From assembly GCF_002632615.1 (NCBI RefSeq), contig NZ_NITZ01000001.1, positions 1-64,000 of the forward strand: a stretch of DNA of 64,000 nt. The letters run 5' to 3'. Each line of letters begins with the position of its first letter. Position 1 is the stretch's first letter. The notes under the pieces are model-generated. The model did no database searches, was not told the DNA's origin, and saw only the letters and a list, made by a program, of their open reading frames with translations. Positions 27,810 to 37,841 of this stretch are shown in pieces. The translations under genes were made by a program, and so were the position numbers. The DNA is from Xenorhabdus miraniensis (GTDB taxonomy: Bacteria; Pseudomonadota; Gammaproteobacteria; Enterobacterales; Enterobacteriaceae).

Positions 27810-29443
27810 ATATTGAGTTCAATCGCTGGCCCGAAGCATTGTCACAACATTATCGTCAACGTGGCTACTGGGTTGATCTTCCCCTTGATGACATACTCAG
27901 CCGTCAGGCCGGCAACGAAAATACCGCGCTGATTTGCACAAATCGGCAATATGGATATAGCCAATATAGTTATCAACAACTCAATCAACTGGCAGATAAT
28001 TTGGCTGCATCTCTCAAATGCCGTGGTGTCCAGCGGGGGCAAACCGCATTAGTGCAATTGGGGAACATTGCAGAATTTTATATCACCTTTTTTGCCCTGC
28101 TGCGTTTAGGCGTCGTGCCGGTTAACGCCCTGTTTAACCACCAGCGCAGTGAGTTACTGGCTTATGCCGAACAGATCAAGCCAGCACTTCTGATCGCCGA
28201 TCGCAATCATTCACTGTTTTTTGATAATACGTTTATTCATGATCTGCATACCCGTTATCCTTCATTGGCAAATGTATTCCTGCGAGGAGATAACGATAGC
28301 CCGATAGATTTAACCGCACTGATTAGTGAAGAAGCAGACAATTTTACCGCAACGCCGACTCCGGCAGATGAAGTCGCTTTCTTCCAGCTATCGGGTGGCA
28401 GTACCGGCATTCCAAAACTGATCCCTCGCACTCACAACGATTACTACTACAGCATTCGTGCCAGCGTTGATATCTGCCATTTTAATGCCCAAACACGCTA
28501 TTTATGCGCCCTTCCTGCCGCCCATAATTACCCGATGAGTTCACCGGGAGCGTTAGGGGTTTTTTATGCGGGAGGTCAGGTAATTATGGCCAGTGATCCC
28601 AGCCCATCAAGTTGTTTTCCATTGATTGAACAATATCAGGTTAATGTGGCTGCTTTAGTGCCTCCTGCGGTAAGCCTGTGGCTGGAAGCCATCGCACTGA
28701 CAGGTGATAAATCACCACTTGCAAGCTTGAGGTTATTGCAGGTGGGAGGCGCTCGCCTGAGTGAATCGCTGGCACAAAGAATCCCCTCAGAACTGGGTTG
28801 TCAACTACAACAGGTCTTTGGCATGGCCGAAGGATTGGTTAACTACACACGACTGGGTGATGACGAACACACTATTTTCACCACTCAAGGCCGCCCGATC
28901 AGTGATGATGATGAGGTATGGGTCTCTGACTGTTTAGGGAATCCTCTTCCTCACGGCGTTCCCGGTCTGCTGATGACACGCGGGCCCTATACTTTCCGCG
29001 GATACTATCAAAGTCATCAACATAACAGTCAAGTATTTGATGAAAATGGTTTTTATTGTTCAGGTGATATCGTTATTCAAACAGAACAAGGTTATCTAAA
29101 AGTTGTAGGCAGGGAAAAAGATCAAATTAACCGTGGCGGCGAAAAGATTGCAGCAGAGGAAATTGAAAATTTACTGTTACGCCATCCACTCGTGCTTCAT
29201 GCCGCATTGATCGCCATCCCTGATTCACTGATGGGTGAAAAAAGTTGTGCCTATATCGTTACCCGCGAAGAGGTCAAGTCCGCCCTATTGCGCCGTTTTT
29301 TACGTGAGCAAGGCATCGCTGATTACAAACTTCCTGACCGCTTTGAAAATGTTCCATCCCTGCCTATGACACCTGTCGGAAAAATCGATAAACAGAAATT
29401 ACGCCAAATCGCACACAGCACGTTGAACCACGCAGCACATTAA
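27806..29443 (+). CDS. entE: 2,3-dihydroxybenzoate-AMP ligase
   Basis: 545 residues. It activates DHB with ATP and loads it onto the aryl carrier domain of EntB. Core motifs are present: SGGSTGIPK at 196-204, the DHB-pocket strip [13 protein letters not shown] with the expected Asn and Ser, [33 protein letters not shown] and the C-terminal GKIDKQKL lysine. Length matches EntE (536) with a slightly longer tail. Starts in the ATGA overlap with entC. Confidence 0.96.
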   Translation: MNIEFNRWPEALSQHYRQRGYWVDLPLDDILSRQAGNENTALICTNRQYGYSQYSYQQLNQLADNLAASLKCRGVQRGQTALVQLGNIAEFYITFFALLRLGVVPVNALFNHQRSELLAYAEQIKPALLIADRNHSLFFDNTFIHDLHTRYPSLANVFLRGDNDSPIDLTALISEEADNFTATPTPADEVAFFQLSGGSTGIPKLIPRTHNDYYYSIRASVDICHFNAQTRYLCALPAAHNYPMSSPGALGVFYAGGQVIMASDPSPSSCFPLIEQYQVNVAALVPPAVSLWLEAIALTGDKSPLASLRLLQVGGARLSESLAQRIPSELGCQLQQVFGMAEGLVNYTRLGDDEHTIFTTQGRPISDDDEVWVSDCLGNPLPHGVPGLLMTRGPYTFRGYYQSHQHNSQVFDENGFYCSGDIVIQTEQGYLKVVGREKDQINRGGEKIAAEEIENLLLRHPLVLHAALIAIPDSLMGEKSCAYIVTREEVKSALLRRFLREQGIADYKLPDRFENVPSLPMTPVGKIDKQKLRQIAHSTLNHAAH

Positions 29444-29462
29444 CGTATCACAGAGGTACAAA

Positions 29463-30341
29463 ATGAGTATTCCAACACTGAATGATTATTTTCTCCCCAC
29501 AACTCAAGAACTACCGACCAATAAAGTGAATTGGCCACTTGATGGCAAGCGTGCCGCGCTACTTATCCATGACATGCAAAATTATTTCCTCAGTTTCTGG
29601 CAGGCTGACAGTTTGCTGGTGAAACAGGTTATCAATAATATCGTGCTGCTAAAAAGCAAGTGCAAGAAACAGGGAATACCCGTTTTTTACACAGCCCAAC
29701 CGAATCATCAGAGCGATGCAGAGCGTGGGTTGCTGAATGATATGTGGGGGGCGGGATTAAATCAGCATCCAGAACAGCACAGCATCACTGACGCATTGAT
29801 ACCTGAAAGCGATGATATCGTGTTAACAAAATGGCGTTACAGCGCCTTTCAACGCTCTGATTTTGAACAACAATTGAAAGAACTGGGTCGCGATCAATTA
29901 ATTATCAGTGGAATTTATGCTCATATTGGCTGCATGACAACAGCCACGGATGCCTTTATGCGTGATATCCAGCCTTTTTTTGTTGCTGATGCACTGGCAG
30001 ATTTTAGCCACGATGAGCACATCATGGCATTACGTTATATTGCGGGTCGCTGTGGTCGTGTATTGACGACAGAAACACTGCTCAATGAAATATCCCCGCA
30101 ATCTGAATGGACTCGCGAACGCCTCCGCGCTGAGATTTTGCCGCTATTGGATGATGACTGTGGTGATATTGATGATCATGAAAACATGCTGGATTACGGT
30201 CTCGACTCTGTAAAAATCATGTCGTTGGTCACTCGCTGGAACCATGAAAATCATAATATTACTTTTATCTCACTTGTGAAAACCCCAACGCTGGCAAACT
30301 GGCTCGCCCTGCTGACTGAGAGAGAAGAATTCAGACAATGA
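29463..30341 (+). CDS. entB: isochorismatase with aryl carrier domain
   Basis: 292 residues. Residues 1-205 are the isochorismatase with Asp37 (LIHDMQN), Lys123 (LTKWRYSAF) and Cys157 (YAHIGCMT), the usual triad. It hydrolyses isochorismate to dihydro-DHB. Residues 215-290 are the aryl carrier protein, with Ser249 in DYGLDSVKIM as phosphopantetheine site. No phosphopantetheinyl transferase (EntD) is encoded in the window. Lies 19 nt after entE, with ribosome site CAGAGGT; its stop overlaps the entA start. Confidence 0.96.
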   Translation: MSIPTLNDYFLPTTQELPTNKVNWPLDGKRAALLIHDMQNYFLSFWQADSLLVKQVINNIVLLKSKCKKQGIPVFYTAQPNHQSDAERGLLNDMWGAGLNQHPEQHSITDALIPESDDIVLTKWRYSAFQRSDFEQQLKELGRDQLIISGIYAHIGCMTTATDAFMRDIQPFFVADALADFSHDEHIMALRYIAGRCGRVLTTETLLNEISPQSEWTRERLRAEILPLLDDDCGDIDDHENMLDYGLDSVKIMSLVTRWNHENHNITFISLVKTPTLANWLALLTEREEFRQ

Positions 30342-31111
30342 ACATAACTTTCGATTTCAGCGGTAAGCATGTTTGGGTGACAGGAGCAGGACGCGGCATC
30401 GGTTATCACATTGCAAGCCGGTTCCGTCAGGCTGGAGCGAAAGTGATCGGATTGGATCTGGCATTTCCCGATTCTGACCTTCCTTTTACTGCCCATCAGT
30501 TAGATGTCAGTGATCCTGTCGCTGTCAGCCAGTTTTGCCGTAAACGGCTCAAGGCAGAGCCTCACTTGGATATATTAGTCAATGGTGCCGGCATCCTGCG
30601 GACAGGACGAACAGAAACACTGAGTTGGGAAGATTGGCAACAATGTTTCAACGTCAATGTCGGTGGCGCTTTTAACCTCTTTCAAGCCGTGATCCCTCAA
30701 TTTCAACGACAACGCAGTGGAAACATCGTTTCTGTCTGTTCTAACGCCGCTCATGTTCCACGGATTGGAATGTCAGCTTACGGTGCTTCCAAAGCCGCGA
30801 TGCGCAGCTTGTGCCAAAGTGTCGGGCTTGAATTGGCACCTTACGGTGTGCGTTGTAATCTGGTTTCTCCCGGCTCCACGGACACCCCCATGCTACAAAG
30901 TATGTGGCAAAACGATCCACAACAAGGTGCTGTATTCAGGCAAAACCTCATTGAGGGTTTTCCTGACACATTTAAGTTAGGTATTCCTTTGAAAAAAATT
31001 GCGTTACCGAAAGAAATTGCGGATACCGTTCTTTTTCTTGCATCAGATCTCGCCAGCCATATCACGATGCAGGATATCGTTGTTGATGGTGGGGCAACTT
31101 TGGGGAGTTGA
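30338..31111 (+). CDS. entA: 2,3-dihydro-2,3-dihydroxybenzoate dehydrogenase
   Basis: 257 residues, short-chain dehydrogenase. It oxidises dihydro-DHB to DHB with NAD+. NAD motif TGAGRGIG at 15-22, NGAG at 82-85, catalytic Ser135, Tyr148 and Lys152 (AYGASKAA). Length and motifs fit EntA/CbsA (248). Starts by ATGA overlap with entB. It is the last gene of the operon: entH is not present and the next gene, prfC, is backbone. A GC-rich stem (gcccgcccgcattgggcggc, about 31138-31160) follows and may terminate the operon. Confidence 0.95.
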   Translation: MNITFDFSGKHVWVTGAGRGIGYHIASRFRQAGAKVIGLDLAFPDSDLPFTAHQLDVSDPVAVSQFCRKRLKAEPHLDILVNGAGILRTGRTETLSWEDWQQCFNVNVGGAFNLFQAVIPQFQRQRSGNIVSVCSNAAHVPRIGMSAYGASKAAMRSLCQSVGLELAPYGVRCNLVSPGSTDTPMLQSMWQNDPQQGAVFRQNLIEGFPDTFKLGIPLKKIALPKEIADTVLFLASDLASHITMQDIVVDGGATLGS

Positions 31112-31319
31112 GTAAACAGGCAGGCCATTCAAGAATGCCCGCCCGCATTGGGCGGCGGATTTTGCTAATGAGGGCGATAATCATTGGTTGTTTATAACGC
31201 CAAGTTCAGCCAAAATAAGCGCCAATCACGATTAACACGACGGATTTGAAGGTGAAGTGCCAGCAGGAGGCGCTTCCCAAATGACATTAATCCGCATATA
31301 GACTAGAAGATCCCAATTG

Positions 31320-32909
31320 ATGGCAAATTCCCCATTTCTGCAAGAAGTTGCGAAACGGCGCACCTTTGCAATAATTTCTCACCCCGATGCGGGTAAGACG
31401 ACTATTACCGAAAAAGTATTACTGTTCGGACAGGCTATCCAGAAAGCGGGGACGGTAAAGGGCCGAGGTTCTAACCAACACGCAAAATCAGACTGGATGG
31501 AAATGGAAAAACAGCGTGGTATTTCCATTACCACTTCTGTGATGCAGTTTCCTTATAGCGATTGTCTGGTTAACTTGCTGGATACCCCGGGCCACGAAGA
31601 CTTCTCCGAAGATACTTACCGTACTTTGACCGCCGTTGACTGTTGTTTAATGGTGATTGATGCTGCGAAAGGGGTTGAAGATCGTACCCGCAAGTTGATG
31701 GAAGTGACCCGTCTGCGTGATACGCCAATCCTGACATTCATGAACAAGCTCGACCGTGATATTCGTGATCCGATGGAGCTGATGGATGAAGTGGAAAATG
31801 AGCTGAACATCGCATGTAGCCCGATTACATGGCCGATCGGCTGTGGTAAGTCTTTCAAAGGGGTCTATCATCTTTACCTTGATGAAACTTACCTGTACCA
31901 ATCTGGTCAAGGCCACACTATTCAGGCAGTCCGTGCTATCAAGGGATTGGACAATCCTGAGCTGGACGCTGCGGTAGGTGAAGAGCTGGCGAATCAATTG
32001 CGCGAAGAGCTGGAACTGGTCAAAGGTGCATCTCATGAGTTTGATCAGGATGCCTTTTTACAAGGTGAACTCACGCCGGTCTTTTTTGGTACTGCGTTGG
32101 GTAACTTTGGTGTCGATCATATGTTGGATGGTCTTGTTGAATGGGCGCCAACTCCAATGCCTCGACGGTCTGATGCACGTGAAGTGACAGCCAGTGAAGA
32201 GAAATTCACCGGTTTTGTCTTCAAAATTCAGGCTAACATGGATCCTAAACACCGCGACCGCGTGGCATTTTTGCGGGTTGTTTCCGGTAAATATGAAAAA
32301 GGCATGAAACTGCGCCAAGTCCGCATCAAGAAAGATGTCGTCATTTCTGATGCACTGACTTTTATGGCAGGAGATCGCTCCCATGTTGAGCATGCTTATC
32401 CGGGAGATATTATCGGCTTGCACAATCATGGCACAATCCAGATTGGTGATACCTTTACCCAGGGCGAAGAACTGAAATTTACCGGTATTCCTAACTTTGC
32501 GCCAGAATTGTTCCGTCGTATCCGTCTGCGTGATCCGCTGAAACAGAAGCAATTACTGAAAGGTCTGGTTCAATTATCAGAAGAAGGAGCGGTTCAGGTT
32601 TTCCGCCCACTGGCCAATAACGATTTGATCGTTGGGGCGGTAGGTGTGCTCCAGTTTGATGTTGTTGTTGCCCGTTTGAAGAGTGAATACAACGTTGAAG
32701 CACTGTATGAACCGGTTAACGTTTCTACGGCTCGTTGGGTCGAGTGCAATGATGTGAAGAAATTAGAAGAGTTCAAACGTAAGAATGAAATGAACTTGGC
32801 ACTCGATGGTGGTGATAACTTATCTTACATTGCGCCAACAATGGTTAACTTAAACCTGACCAGTGAACGCTATCCTGATGTTGCTTTCCGTAAGACACGG
32901 GAACACTAA
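31320..32909 (+). CDS. prfC: peptide chain release factor 3 (GTPase)
   Basis: 529 residues from ATG 31320, the length of E. coli RF3; a TTG directly before it is not needed. G motifs: HPDAGKTT at 21-28, the switch region [15 protein letters not shown] at 88-94 and NKLD at 142-145. RF3 frees RF1 and RF2 from the ribosome after termination. Identity to the enterobacterial protein is very high throughout, so this is backbone. It marks the right edge of the siderophore locus, which is thus inserted at the prfC-osmY-yjjU backbone region. Confidence 0.98.
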   Translation: MANSPFLQEVAKRRTFAIISHPDAGKTTITEKVLLFGQAIQKAGTVKGRGSNQHAKSDWMEMEKQRGISITTSVMQFPYSDCLVNLLDTPGHEDFSEDTYRTLTAVDCCLMVIDAAKGVEDRTRKLMEVTRLRDTPILTFMNKLDRDIRDPMELMDEVENELNIACSPITWPIGCGKSFKGVYHLYLDETYLYQSGQGHTIQAVRAIKGLDNPELDAAVGEELANQLREELELVKGASHEFDQDAFLQGELTPVFFGTALGNFGVDHMLDGLVEWAPTPMPRRSDAREVTASEEKFTGFVFKIQANMDPKHRDRVAFLRVVSGKYEKGMKLRQVRIKKDVVISDALTFMAGDRSHVEHAYPGDIIGLHNHGTIQIGDTFTQGEELKFTGIPNFAPELFRRIRLRDPLKQKQLLKGLVQLSEEGAVQVFRPLANNDLIVGAVGVLQFDVVVARLKSEYNVEALYEPVNVSTARWVECNDVKKLEEFKRKNEMNLALDGGDNLSYIAPTMVNLNLTSERYPDVAFRKTREH

Positions 32910-32919
32910 TCTTTCTTTT

Positions 32920-32950
32920 GAGCCAACTATCCTGTTGGCTCTTTCTATTT
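32920..32950 (+). terminator. rho-independent terminator of prfC
   Basis: GAGCCAAC pairs with GTTGGCTC (loop tatcct) and is followed by TTTCTATTTT, 10 nt after the prfC stop. Confidence 0.85.
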
Positions 32951-33101
32951 TATTCATATCCCCTACCTTTTTCTTAAGTTAAAGAATAATTCTCTGATTT
33001 AATGAAAATATACGTTATTTTTTGTAAATCCCATTTTATCAGCACAGTCTAGTTGACATACTGTTGGTAACGATTCTAGCTTAAATTAAAAAGGTGGTAG
33101 G

Positions 33102-33503
33102 ATGAAAAATATCAAGTTGGTACATTCACTACTGGCTGTTGTTCTAGGCTCGGTACTGATCAGTGGTAGTGCTCTGGCTGCCGAAACCTCTCCGGGAAAA
33201 ACCGTAGAGAGTACAGGGCAGAAAATTGATCGCTCAATAGAAAATACAGGAAAGAAAATAGATAATTCCATGCAGCACGCCGATGTTTATTTGGACGATA
33301 GCGCCATTACGGCAAAAGTGAAAGGGAAATTGCTGGAACATAAGGGTATAAACAGTAATGACATTTCGGTGAAAACGGAAAAAGGTGTTGTTTACCTTTC
33401 AGGTTTTGTCAAAAACAAACATCAGGCAGCAAAAATAGCCAAAATTGTTCATGGAGTGAAAGGTGTTAAATCCGTGAAAAGCACGATAGAGATCAAAGAA
33501 TAA
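33102..33503 (+). CDS. osmY: periplasmic BON-domain protein (OsmY-like, one BON domain)
   Basis: 133 residues with a clear signal peptide (MKNIKLVHSLLAVVLGSVLI, cleavage after ALA at about 27). A short amphipathic linker (GKTVESTGQKIDRSIENTG) is followed by one BON domain at about 65-133 (ITAKVKGKLL, GVVYLSGFV). E. coli OsmY (201 residues) has two BON domains; this form is shorter. The position between prfC and yjjU is the osmY place in E. coli, which supports the name. Likely an envelope-stress periplasmic chaperone. A good ribosome site (AGGTGGTAGG) precedes the ATG. Confidence 0.8.
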   Translation: MKNIKLVHSLLAVVLGSVLISGSALAAETSPGKTVESTGQKIDRSIENTGKKIDNSMQHADVYLDDSAITAKVKGKLLEHKGINSNDISVKTEKGVVYLSGFVKNKHQAAKIAKIVHGVKGVKSVKSTIEIKE

Positions 33504-33509
33504 CGGATA

Positions 33510-33541
33510 TATACCCAATGGATTTCAAGATGAAGGGTATA
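33510..33541. repeat. small dispersed palindrome (tataccc...gggtata)
   Basis: TATACCC at 33510-33516 pairs with GGGTATA at 33535-33541 around aatggatttcaagatgaa. This resembles the short 'acccaat-gatttcaag' repeat that I know from intergenic regions of Xenorhabdus and Photorhabdus. It lies between the osmY stop and its terminator. Confidence 0.55.
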
Positions 33542-33564
33542 AAACAGTCACTGAAATTGTGAAT

Positions 33565-33596
33565 AGAGTGGTGGTAATAAGCCACTCTTTTTACTT
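33565..33596 (+). terminator. rho-independent terminator of osmY
   Basis: AGAGTGG pairs with CCACTCT and is followed by TTTTTACTTCTTTT. Confidence 0.85.
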
Positions 33597-33828
33597 CTTT
33601 TCCTCAAATAAAATCCTATTAAATTGCGAGATTATCTCATAAGAATACTATTCACTGGCTGTATTTAGGTAACTTGCTAAGCTAATATTTATTTATCTAT
33701 TGATGCTTTATTCTTAATCTTTTAACCAAACCATTACAAGTTGAGTTGTTTAAGCAACAATATCTTGATAGATATTTAGCATAAATGTGTGAGTCCATAG
33801 GGTTCATTGTTTTTAGAGGAGGAGAAGA

Positions 33829-34953
33829 GTGGGGAAACATATTCCAATAACGCTGGGTAATATAGAACCATTAGCTTATAACTCCCAGATTAAGCCAGGG
33901 AAAATTGCCCTTGTTTGTGAAGGTGGCGGTCAACGAGGTATTTTTACCGCAGGTGTTTTGGATGAATTTCTCCGGCTTAATTTTAATCCCTTTGAATTAT
34001 TTATTGGGACATCTGCGGGAGCACAAAACCTCTCTGCCTATATTTGTGGTCAACCGGGCTATGCCCGTAGAGTGATCAATCGTTATACTACAGATCCCGC
34101 CTTTTTTAACCCTCTTCGTTTTGTTCGTGGTGGGCACTTGATCGATCTCGATTGGTATATTGATACTATCTCTGAGCAGTTACCACTTAATATTTCTGCG
34201 GCAATGCGTCAATTTGATGCCGGACGCGAATTCTATATGTGTGCCTGTCGCGCTGATGATTTTAAAGCAGATTATTTGCATCCTGATGATAAAAACTGGA
34301 TGAACATTGTGAAAGCCTCCAGTGCTATTCCCGGTTTTTATCGTAATGGTGTGACACTTGGTGATGTTATTTACCAAGATGGTGGTATTAGCGATGCGAT
34401 ACCTGTGCAAGAAGCCTATCGCCGTGGTGCAGATACGATTGTTGTTATCCGGACAGTACCTTCACAACTGTATTATACGCCTCAATGGCTCAAGCGTATG
34501 GAGCGTTGGCTGGAAACCAGCAGTTTGCAAAAAATGGTGAAAATGCTCAATCTCCATGCGCAGAGTTACCTCCGGACACAGAAATTTATCGAGAATCCAC
34601 CGGATGATGTACAAATTTTTGAAATTTATCCACCTGCCCCCCTGTCTGCTATGGCATTGGGAAGCCGAATCAGCGCATTAAATCAGGATTATCATTTAGG
34701 AAGGCGCTGTGGGCGGTATTTTTTGGCAACGATCGGGCATACATTTGTGGGTGGAAAATTTGGTCACGCAGAGCGTAAGAGTTATGGCGTGTGCCGCAGT
34801 GGTTTAAACGCTGATGGCATCAATCGTAATTGCTTCCGGCGCAACCATTTTCTGAATCATGCCAATCACTCAATAGTAGAGAATCTTGTACCTGATGTGA
34901 TTGATAATGCACAGGCAACAGAGTCGATTATCGTGGATAGTCTGGATAAGTAG
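33829..34953 (+). CDS. yjjU: patatin-like phospholipase family protein YjjU
   Basis: 374 residues from GTG 33829, with GAGGAGGAGAAG just upstream. Patatin fold: oxyanion strip EGGGQRGIF at 31-39, nucleophile Ser62 in GTSAG, and the dyad Asp184 in DGGIS. It should be a cytoplasmic esterase or lipase of unknown natural substrate. The first 305 residues follow the family well (ALNQDYHLGRRCGRYFLATIG). After that the tail (about 305-374) is rich in Asn, His and Arg and does not look like the usual Ala/Pro-rich end, so a late frameshift is possible. The stop TAG abuts the start of yjjV, so the two genes are co-transcribed. Confidence 0.88.
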   Translation: MGKHIPITLGNIEPLAYNSQIKPGKIALVCEGGGQRGIFTAGVLDEFLRLNFNPFELFIGTSAGAQNLSAYICGQPGYARRVINRYTTDPAFFNPLRFVRGGHLIDLDWYIDTISEQLPLNISAAMRQFDAGREFYMCACRADDFKADYLHPDDKNWMNIVKASSAIPGFYRNGVTLGDVIYQDGGISDAIPVQEAYRRGADTIVVIRTVPSQLYYTPQWLKRMERWLETSSLQKMVKMLNLHAQSYLRTQKFIENPPDDVQIFEIYPPAPLSAMALGSRISALNQDYHLGRRCGRYFLATIGHTFVGGKFGHAERKSYGVCRSGLNADGINRNCFRRNHFLNHANHSIVENLVPDVIDNAQATESIIVDSLDK

Positions 34954-35724
34954 ATGTTTATTGATACGCACTGCCATTTTGATTTTCCTCCTTTTGCAGG
35001 TAATGAAACAACAAGTCTGGAACAAGCCAAACAAGTGGGCGTGGGAAAAATTATCGTGCCTTCGGTGAGCCAAATGAATTTCCAGAGAATTGCCACGCTG
35101 GCAGAGACTTATCCCTCAATCTATGCTGCTTTTGGCTTACATCCACTCTATATTCGTGAACATCAAAACGTGCATCTGGATGAGTTGGAGCGACAGCTAC
35201 AGAAGAAAAGTGCCAAATGTGTGGCGGTAGGTGAGATTGGTCTGGATCTTTATATGCCGGAGCCACAGTTTGAAAAACAAAAAAATGTGTTGGAAGAGCA
35301 AATAAAGCTAGCCAGGCAATATGATTTGCCTGTGATACTTCATTCCAGAAAAAGCCACGACCAATTAGCGGTAATCTTGCGGAAATATAATTTGCCACGC
35401 ACAGGGGTGATTCATGGTTTTGCAGGGAGTCTGTCCCAGGCTCAGGCTTTTATTCGTTTGGGGTTTTACATTGGTGTTGGAGGAACGATTACTTACGAAA
35501 GGGCACAAAAGACACGTAATACCATTTCGCAATTGCCGCTGTCATCTCTGGTATTGGAAACAGACGCACCTGACATGCCACTATCAGGATTTCAGGGACA
35601 GCCAAATCGGCCAGAAAGAGTCGCACAGGTTTTTTCAATATTGTGTGAATTACGCCGAGAATCTCCAGATGAAATTGTCAACCAAATTTATCAGAATAGT
35701 GTAGCATTATTTACATTGAGTTAA
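34954..35724 (+). CDS. yjjV: TatD-family metal-dependent hydrolase YjjV
   Basis: 256 residues. ATG 34954 directly follows the yjjU stop. TatD motifs are intact: FIDTHCHFDF at 2-11 (metal His), GLHPLY, VGEIGLDLY with the bridging Glu, VILHSRKSHDQ, GVIHGFAGS and LETDAPDMPL. It should be a cytoplasmic 3'-5' deoxyribonuclease-like hydrolase. Length matches E. coli YjjV (259). In E. coli yjjW and yjjI follow; here they are missing and nupC stands in their place. Confidence 0.92.
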   Translation: MFIDTHCHFDFPPFAGNETTSLEQAKQVGVGKIIVPSVSQMNFQRIATLAETYPSIYAAFGLHPLYIREHQNVHLDELERQLQKKSAKCVAVGEIGLDLYMPEPQFEKQKNVLEEQIKLARQYDLPVILHSRKSHDQLAVILRKYNLPRTGVIHGFAGSLSQAQAFIRLGFYIGVGGTITYERAQKTRNTISQLPLSSLVLETDAPDMPLSGFQGQPNRPERVAQVFSILCELRRESPDEIVNQIYQNSVALFTLS

Positions 35725-36063
35725 CTTTAATCAACAAAATGGTAAAAATTCTTCAATCGTAGAAATGTACAACGCGTTTCAGACAAACATTAATAATATT
35801 TAACTTATATTCCCTGCCTATTTATTCTTTATTTTATCCTTTTCTCCATAAGATTATCTAACTCCACCGAAATTAGGTGGTTTTATGTGATGAATCTCTC
35901 ATTTTGAGTTTTTATATTACTTTTTGCGGTATTAATTTGTGATGTTAGTTGCTTGTTCCTTTTGGGGACTAGGTATAATCGGCGCACACACAATGTCAGT
36001 AGGAATTTAAGAATAGCTGACATATTTTTTTTATTATTCATTCAGTGAACAGGGATTCTTCCA
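35725..36063 (+). promoter_or_regulatory. nupC promoter and leader with a hairpin
   Basis: A perfect TATAAT lies at 35974-35979 (aggTATAATcgg). A leader of about 75 nt follows. Near its start TGTCAG (35994-35999) pairs with CTGACA (36017-36022), followed by a T-run to 36031, so a terminator-like hairpin lies in the leader. A TGTGA half-site upstream (35939-35943) could belong to CRP. The rest (35725-35930) is AT-rich without a gene. Confidence 0.5.
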
Positions 36064-37341
36064 ATGCAACTCCTTATGAGCCTGATCGGGATGGTAGTGC
36101 TGATTTTTATCGCAGTACTCTTTTCCAGTAACTATCGAGCCATTAAAATCCGTACCGTCCTAGGCGCCTTTTTGATTCAGGTTGTTATTGGGGCGTTTGT
36201 ACTTTACGTACCGGCTGGCAAAGACATTCTGCAAGGAATATCACAAGGCGTTTCCAACGTGATTGGATACGGTCAGAAAGGAACAGATTTTATTTTTGGC
36301 GGACTGGTTTCCGACAAAATGTTCGAACTGTTCGGCGGCGGCGGCTTTGTTTTTGCTTTGCGTGTTCTGCCTGTCATCGTGTTCTTCTCCTCACTCATCG
36401 CGGTTCTCTATTACATGGGCATTATGCAGCTCATCATCAAAATATTGGGTGGTGGTTTGCAGAAAGTGTTGGGAACATCACGGACTGAATCTCTGTCTGC
36501 CACTGCGAATATTTTCGTAGGTCAAACAGAAGCGCCTTTGGTTGTCCGCCCTTATATTGCGACCATGACTCAATCTGAGTTGTTTGCTGTTATGTGTGGT
36601 GGTTTGGCTTCTGTAGCGGGTTCAGTATTGGCAGGATATGCGTCCATGGGCGTTCCATTGGAATACTTGATTGCCGCTTCATTCATGGCTGCACCGGGCG
36701 GTTTGCTGTTTGCGAAACTGATGGTGCCGGAAACAGAACAAACTCACGATACGGCTGATGCGATGTCACTGGTATCGGTGGAAGATCGCCCTGCAAATAT
36801 CATCGATGCTGCCGCATCCGGTGCAGCATCAGGTATGCAACTGGCTCTGAACGTCGGCGCAATGTTGCTGGCATTCACTGCATTGATTGCTTTGCTGAAC
36901 GGTATCTTAGGTGGCATCGGCGGTTGGTTTGATTATCCTCAATTATCCATGGAACTGGTTCTGGGCTGGGTTTTTGCTCCAATTGCCTATCTGATTGGTG
37001 TTCCGTGGCATGAAGCGACTATCGCGGGTTCTTTCATTGGACAGAAGATAGTCGTCAATGAATTCGTCGCATTCATGAACTTTGGTGAATACCTGAAGGC
37101 AGATGATGTGGTTCAGGCAGCCGGTCTGCAAGTGCTTTCTGACCATACTAAAGCCATTATTGCCTTTGCTCTGTGCGGATTCGCGAACTTGTCTTCTGTT
37201 GCTATTCTGTTGGGTGGCTTGGGCGGTATGGCACCAAACCGTCGCGGTGATATTGCCCGTTTCGGCCTGAAAGCGGTACTGGCTGGTTCACTCTCTAACT
37301 TAATGAGTGCAACAATTGCCGGATTTTTCCTCGCATTATAA
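36064..37341 (+). CDS. nupC: nucleoside permease NupC (H+/nucleoside symporter)
   Basis: 425 residues, about ten hydrophobic segments. CNT-family signatures: [35 protein letters not shown], the [13 protein letters not shown] strip and NEFVAFMNF, plus [21 protein letters not shown] near the C terminus. It imports pyrimidine and purine nucleosides for the deo catabolic genes directly downstream. Length is that of the family (E. coli NupC 400). ATG 36064 has AGGGA 8 nt upstream. Transcribed separately from deo (strong terminator at 37421). Confidence 0.95.
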   Translation: MQLLMSLIGMVVLIFIAVLFSSNYRAIKIRTVLGAFLIQVVIGAFVLYVPAGKDILQGISQGVSNVIGYGQKGTDFIFGGLVSDKMFELFGGGGFVFALRVLPVIVFFSSLIAVLYYMGIMQLIIKILGGGLQKVLGTSRTESLSATANIFVGQTEAPLVVRPYIATMTQSELFAVMCGGLASVAGSVLAGYASMGVPLEYLIAASFMAAPGGLLFAKLMVPETEQTHDTADAMSLVSVEDRPANIIDAAASGAASGMQLALNVGAMLLAFTALIALLNGILGGIGGWFDYPQLSMELVLGWVFAPIAYLIGVPWHEATIAGSFIGQKIVVNEFVAFMNFGEYLKADDVVQAAGLQVLSDHTKAIIAFALCGFANLSSVAILLGGLGGMAPNRRGDIARFGLKAVLAGSLSNLMSATIAGFFLAL

Positions 37342-37400
37342 GACGCAGGAAATAGTAAGACGCAGGGAATAGTAAAACGCAGGGAATAGTAAACGCAGGG
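37340..37400 (+). repeat. 17-bp tandem repeats after nupC
   Basis: Three and a half copies of a 17-bp unit (agacgcagggaatagta and variants) overlap the nupC stop codon and extend into the untranslated tail. The stop lies in the first unit, so they do not extend the protein. Confidence 0.85.
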
Positions 37401-37420
37401 AAACGCGTATCAAATTGAAT

Positions 37421-37451
37421 GCAGGTGAGATATCTCACCTGCTTTTGTTTT
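37421..37451 (+). terminator. rho-independent terminator of nupC
   Basis: GCAGGTGA-gatatc-TCACCTGC, a perfect stem, followed by TTTTGTTTTT. Confidence 0.92.
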
Positions 37452-37841
37452 TCCTGGGATTATTAAATATGATTTAATTCACATTAAAATGTTTATGGTT
37501 GCAAATTGTATTTTGTTAATGTGATTTTCAGCACTAATTATTGATCATTTACATGTTCAAATAATGATACGCAAAGACTTTATGGACGAAGCTGATACCC
37601 GTAAGGTTATGCAGGCTGAAGAGAGCTAAGTGCAGAAAGATTGCACAAAAAATAGTGCGGAGAGAAGGAACTCTATTGTTGTTGTCATCTATTATTATGA
37701 TAGCAACATCTTCAAGGAACCAAGTCCGCTCGCCAACAAACGAATGTGTTAATGGTTAATGATAACCGTTCGTTCAAAATAATCGTACAAAAGAATATGT
37801 GAACTGATTCAGTCACGATAATAATACCGTTGGAGAGTTTT
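37452..37841 (+). promoter_or_regulatory. deo operon promoter/leader region
   Basis: 390 nt without a gene. A TGTGATTTTCAGCACT run at 37520-37535 is a possible CRP site with one good half. No clear DeoR palindrome was found. A foldback gttgtTGTCAT...ATGATAgcaac lies at about 37678-37708. The last 80 nt (gttaatggttaatgataaccgttcgttc) are rich in direct repeats that CytR could bind. The assignments are weak. Confidence 0.35.

Noticed and set aside
37340..37400. CRISPR or attachment site after nupC
   Set aside because: 17-bp units without spacers; simple tandem duplication fits better.
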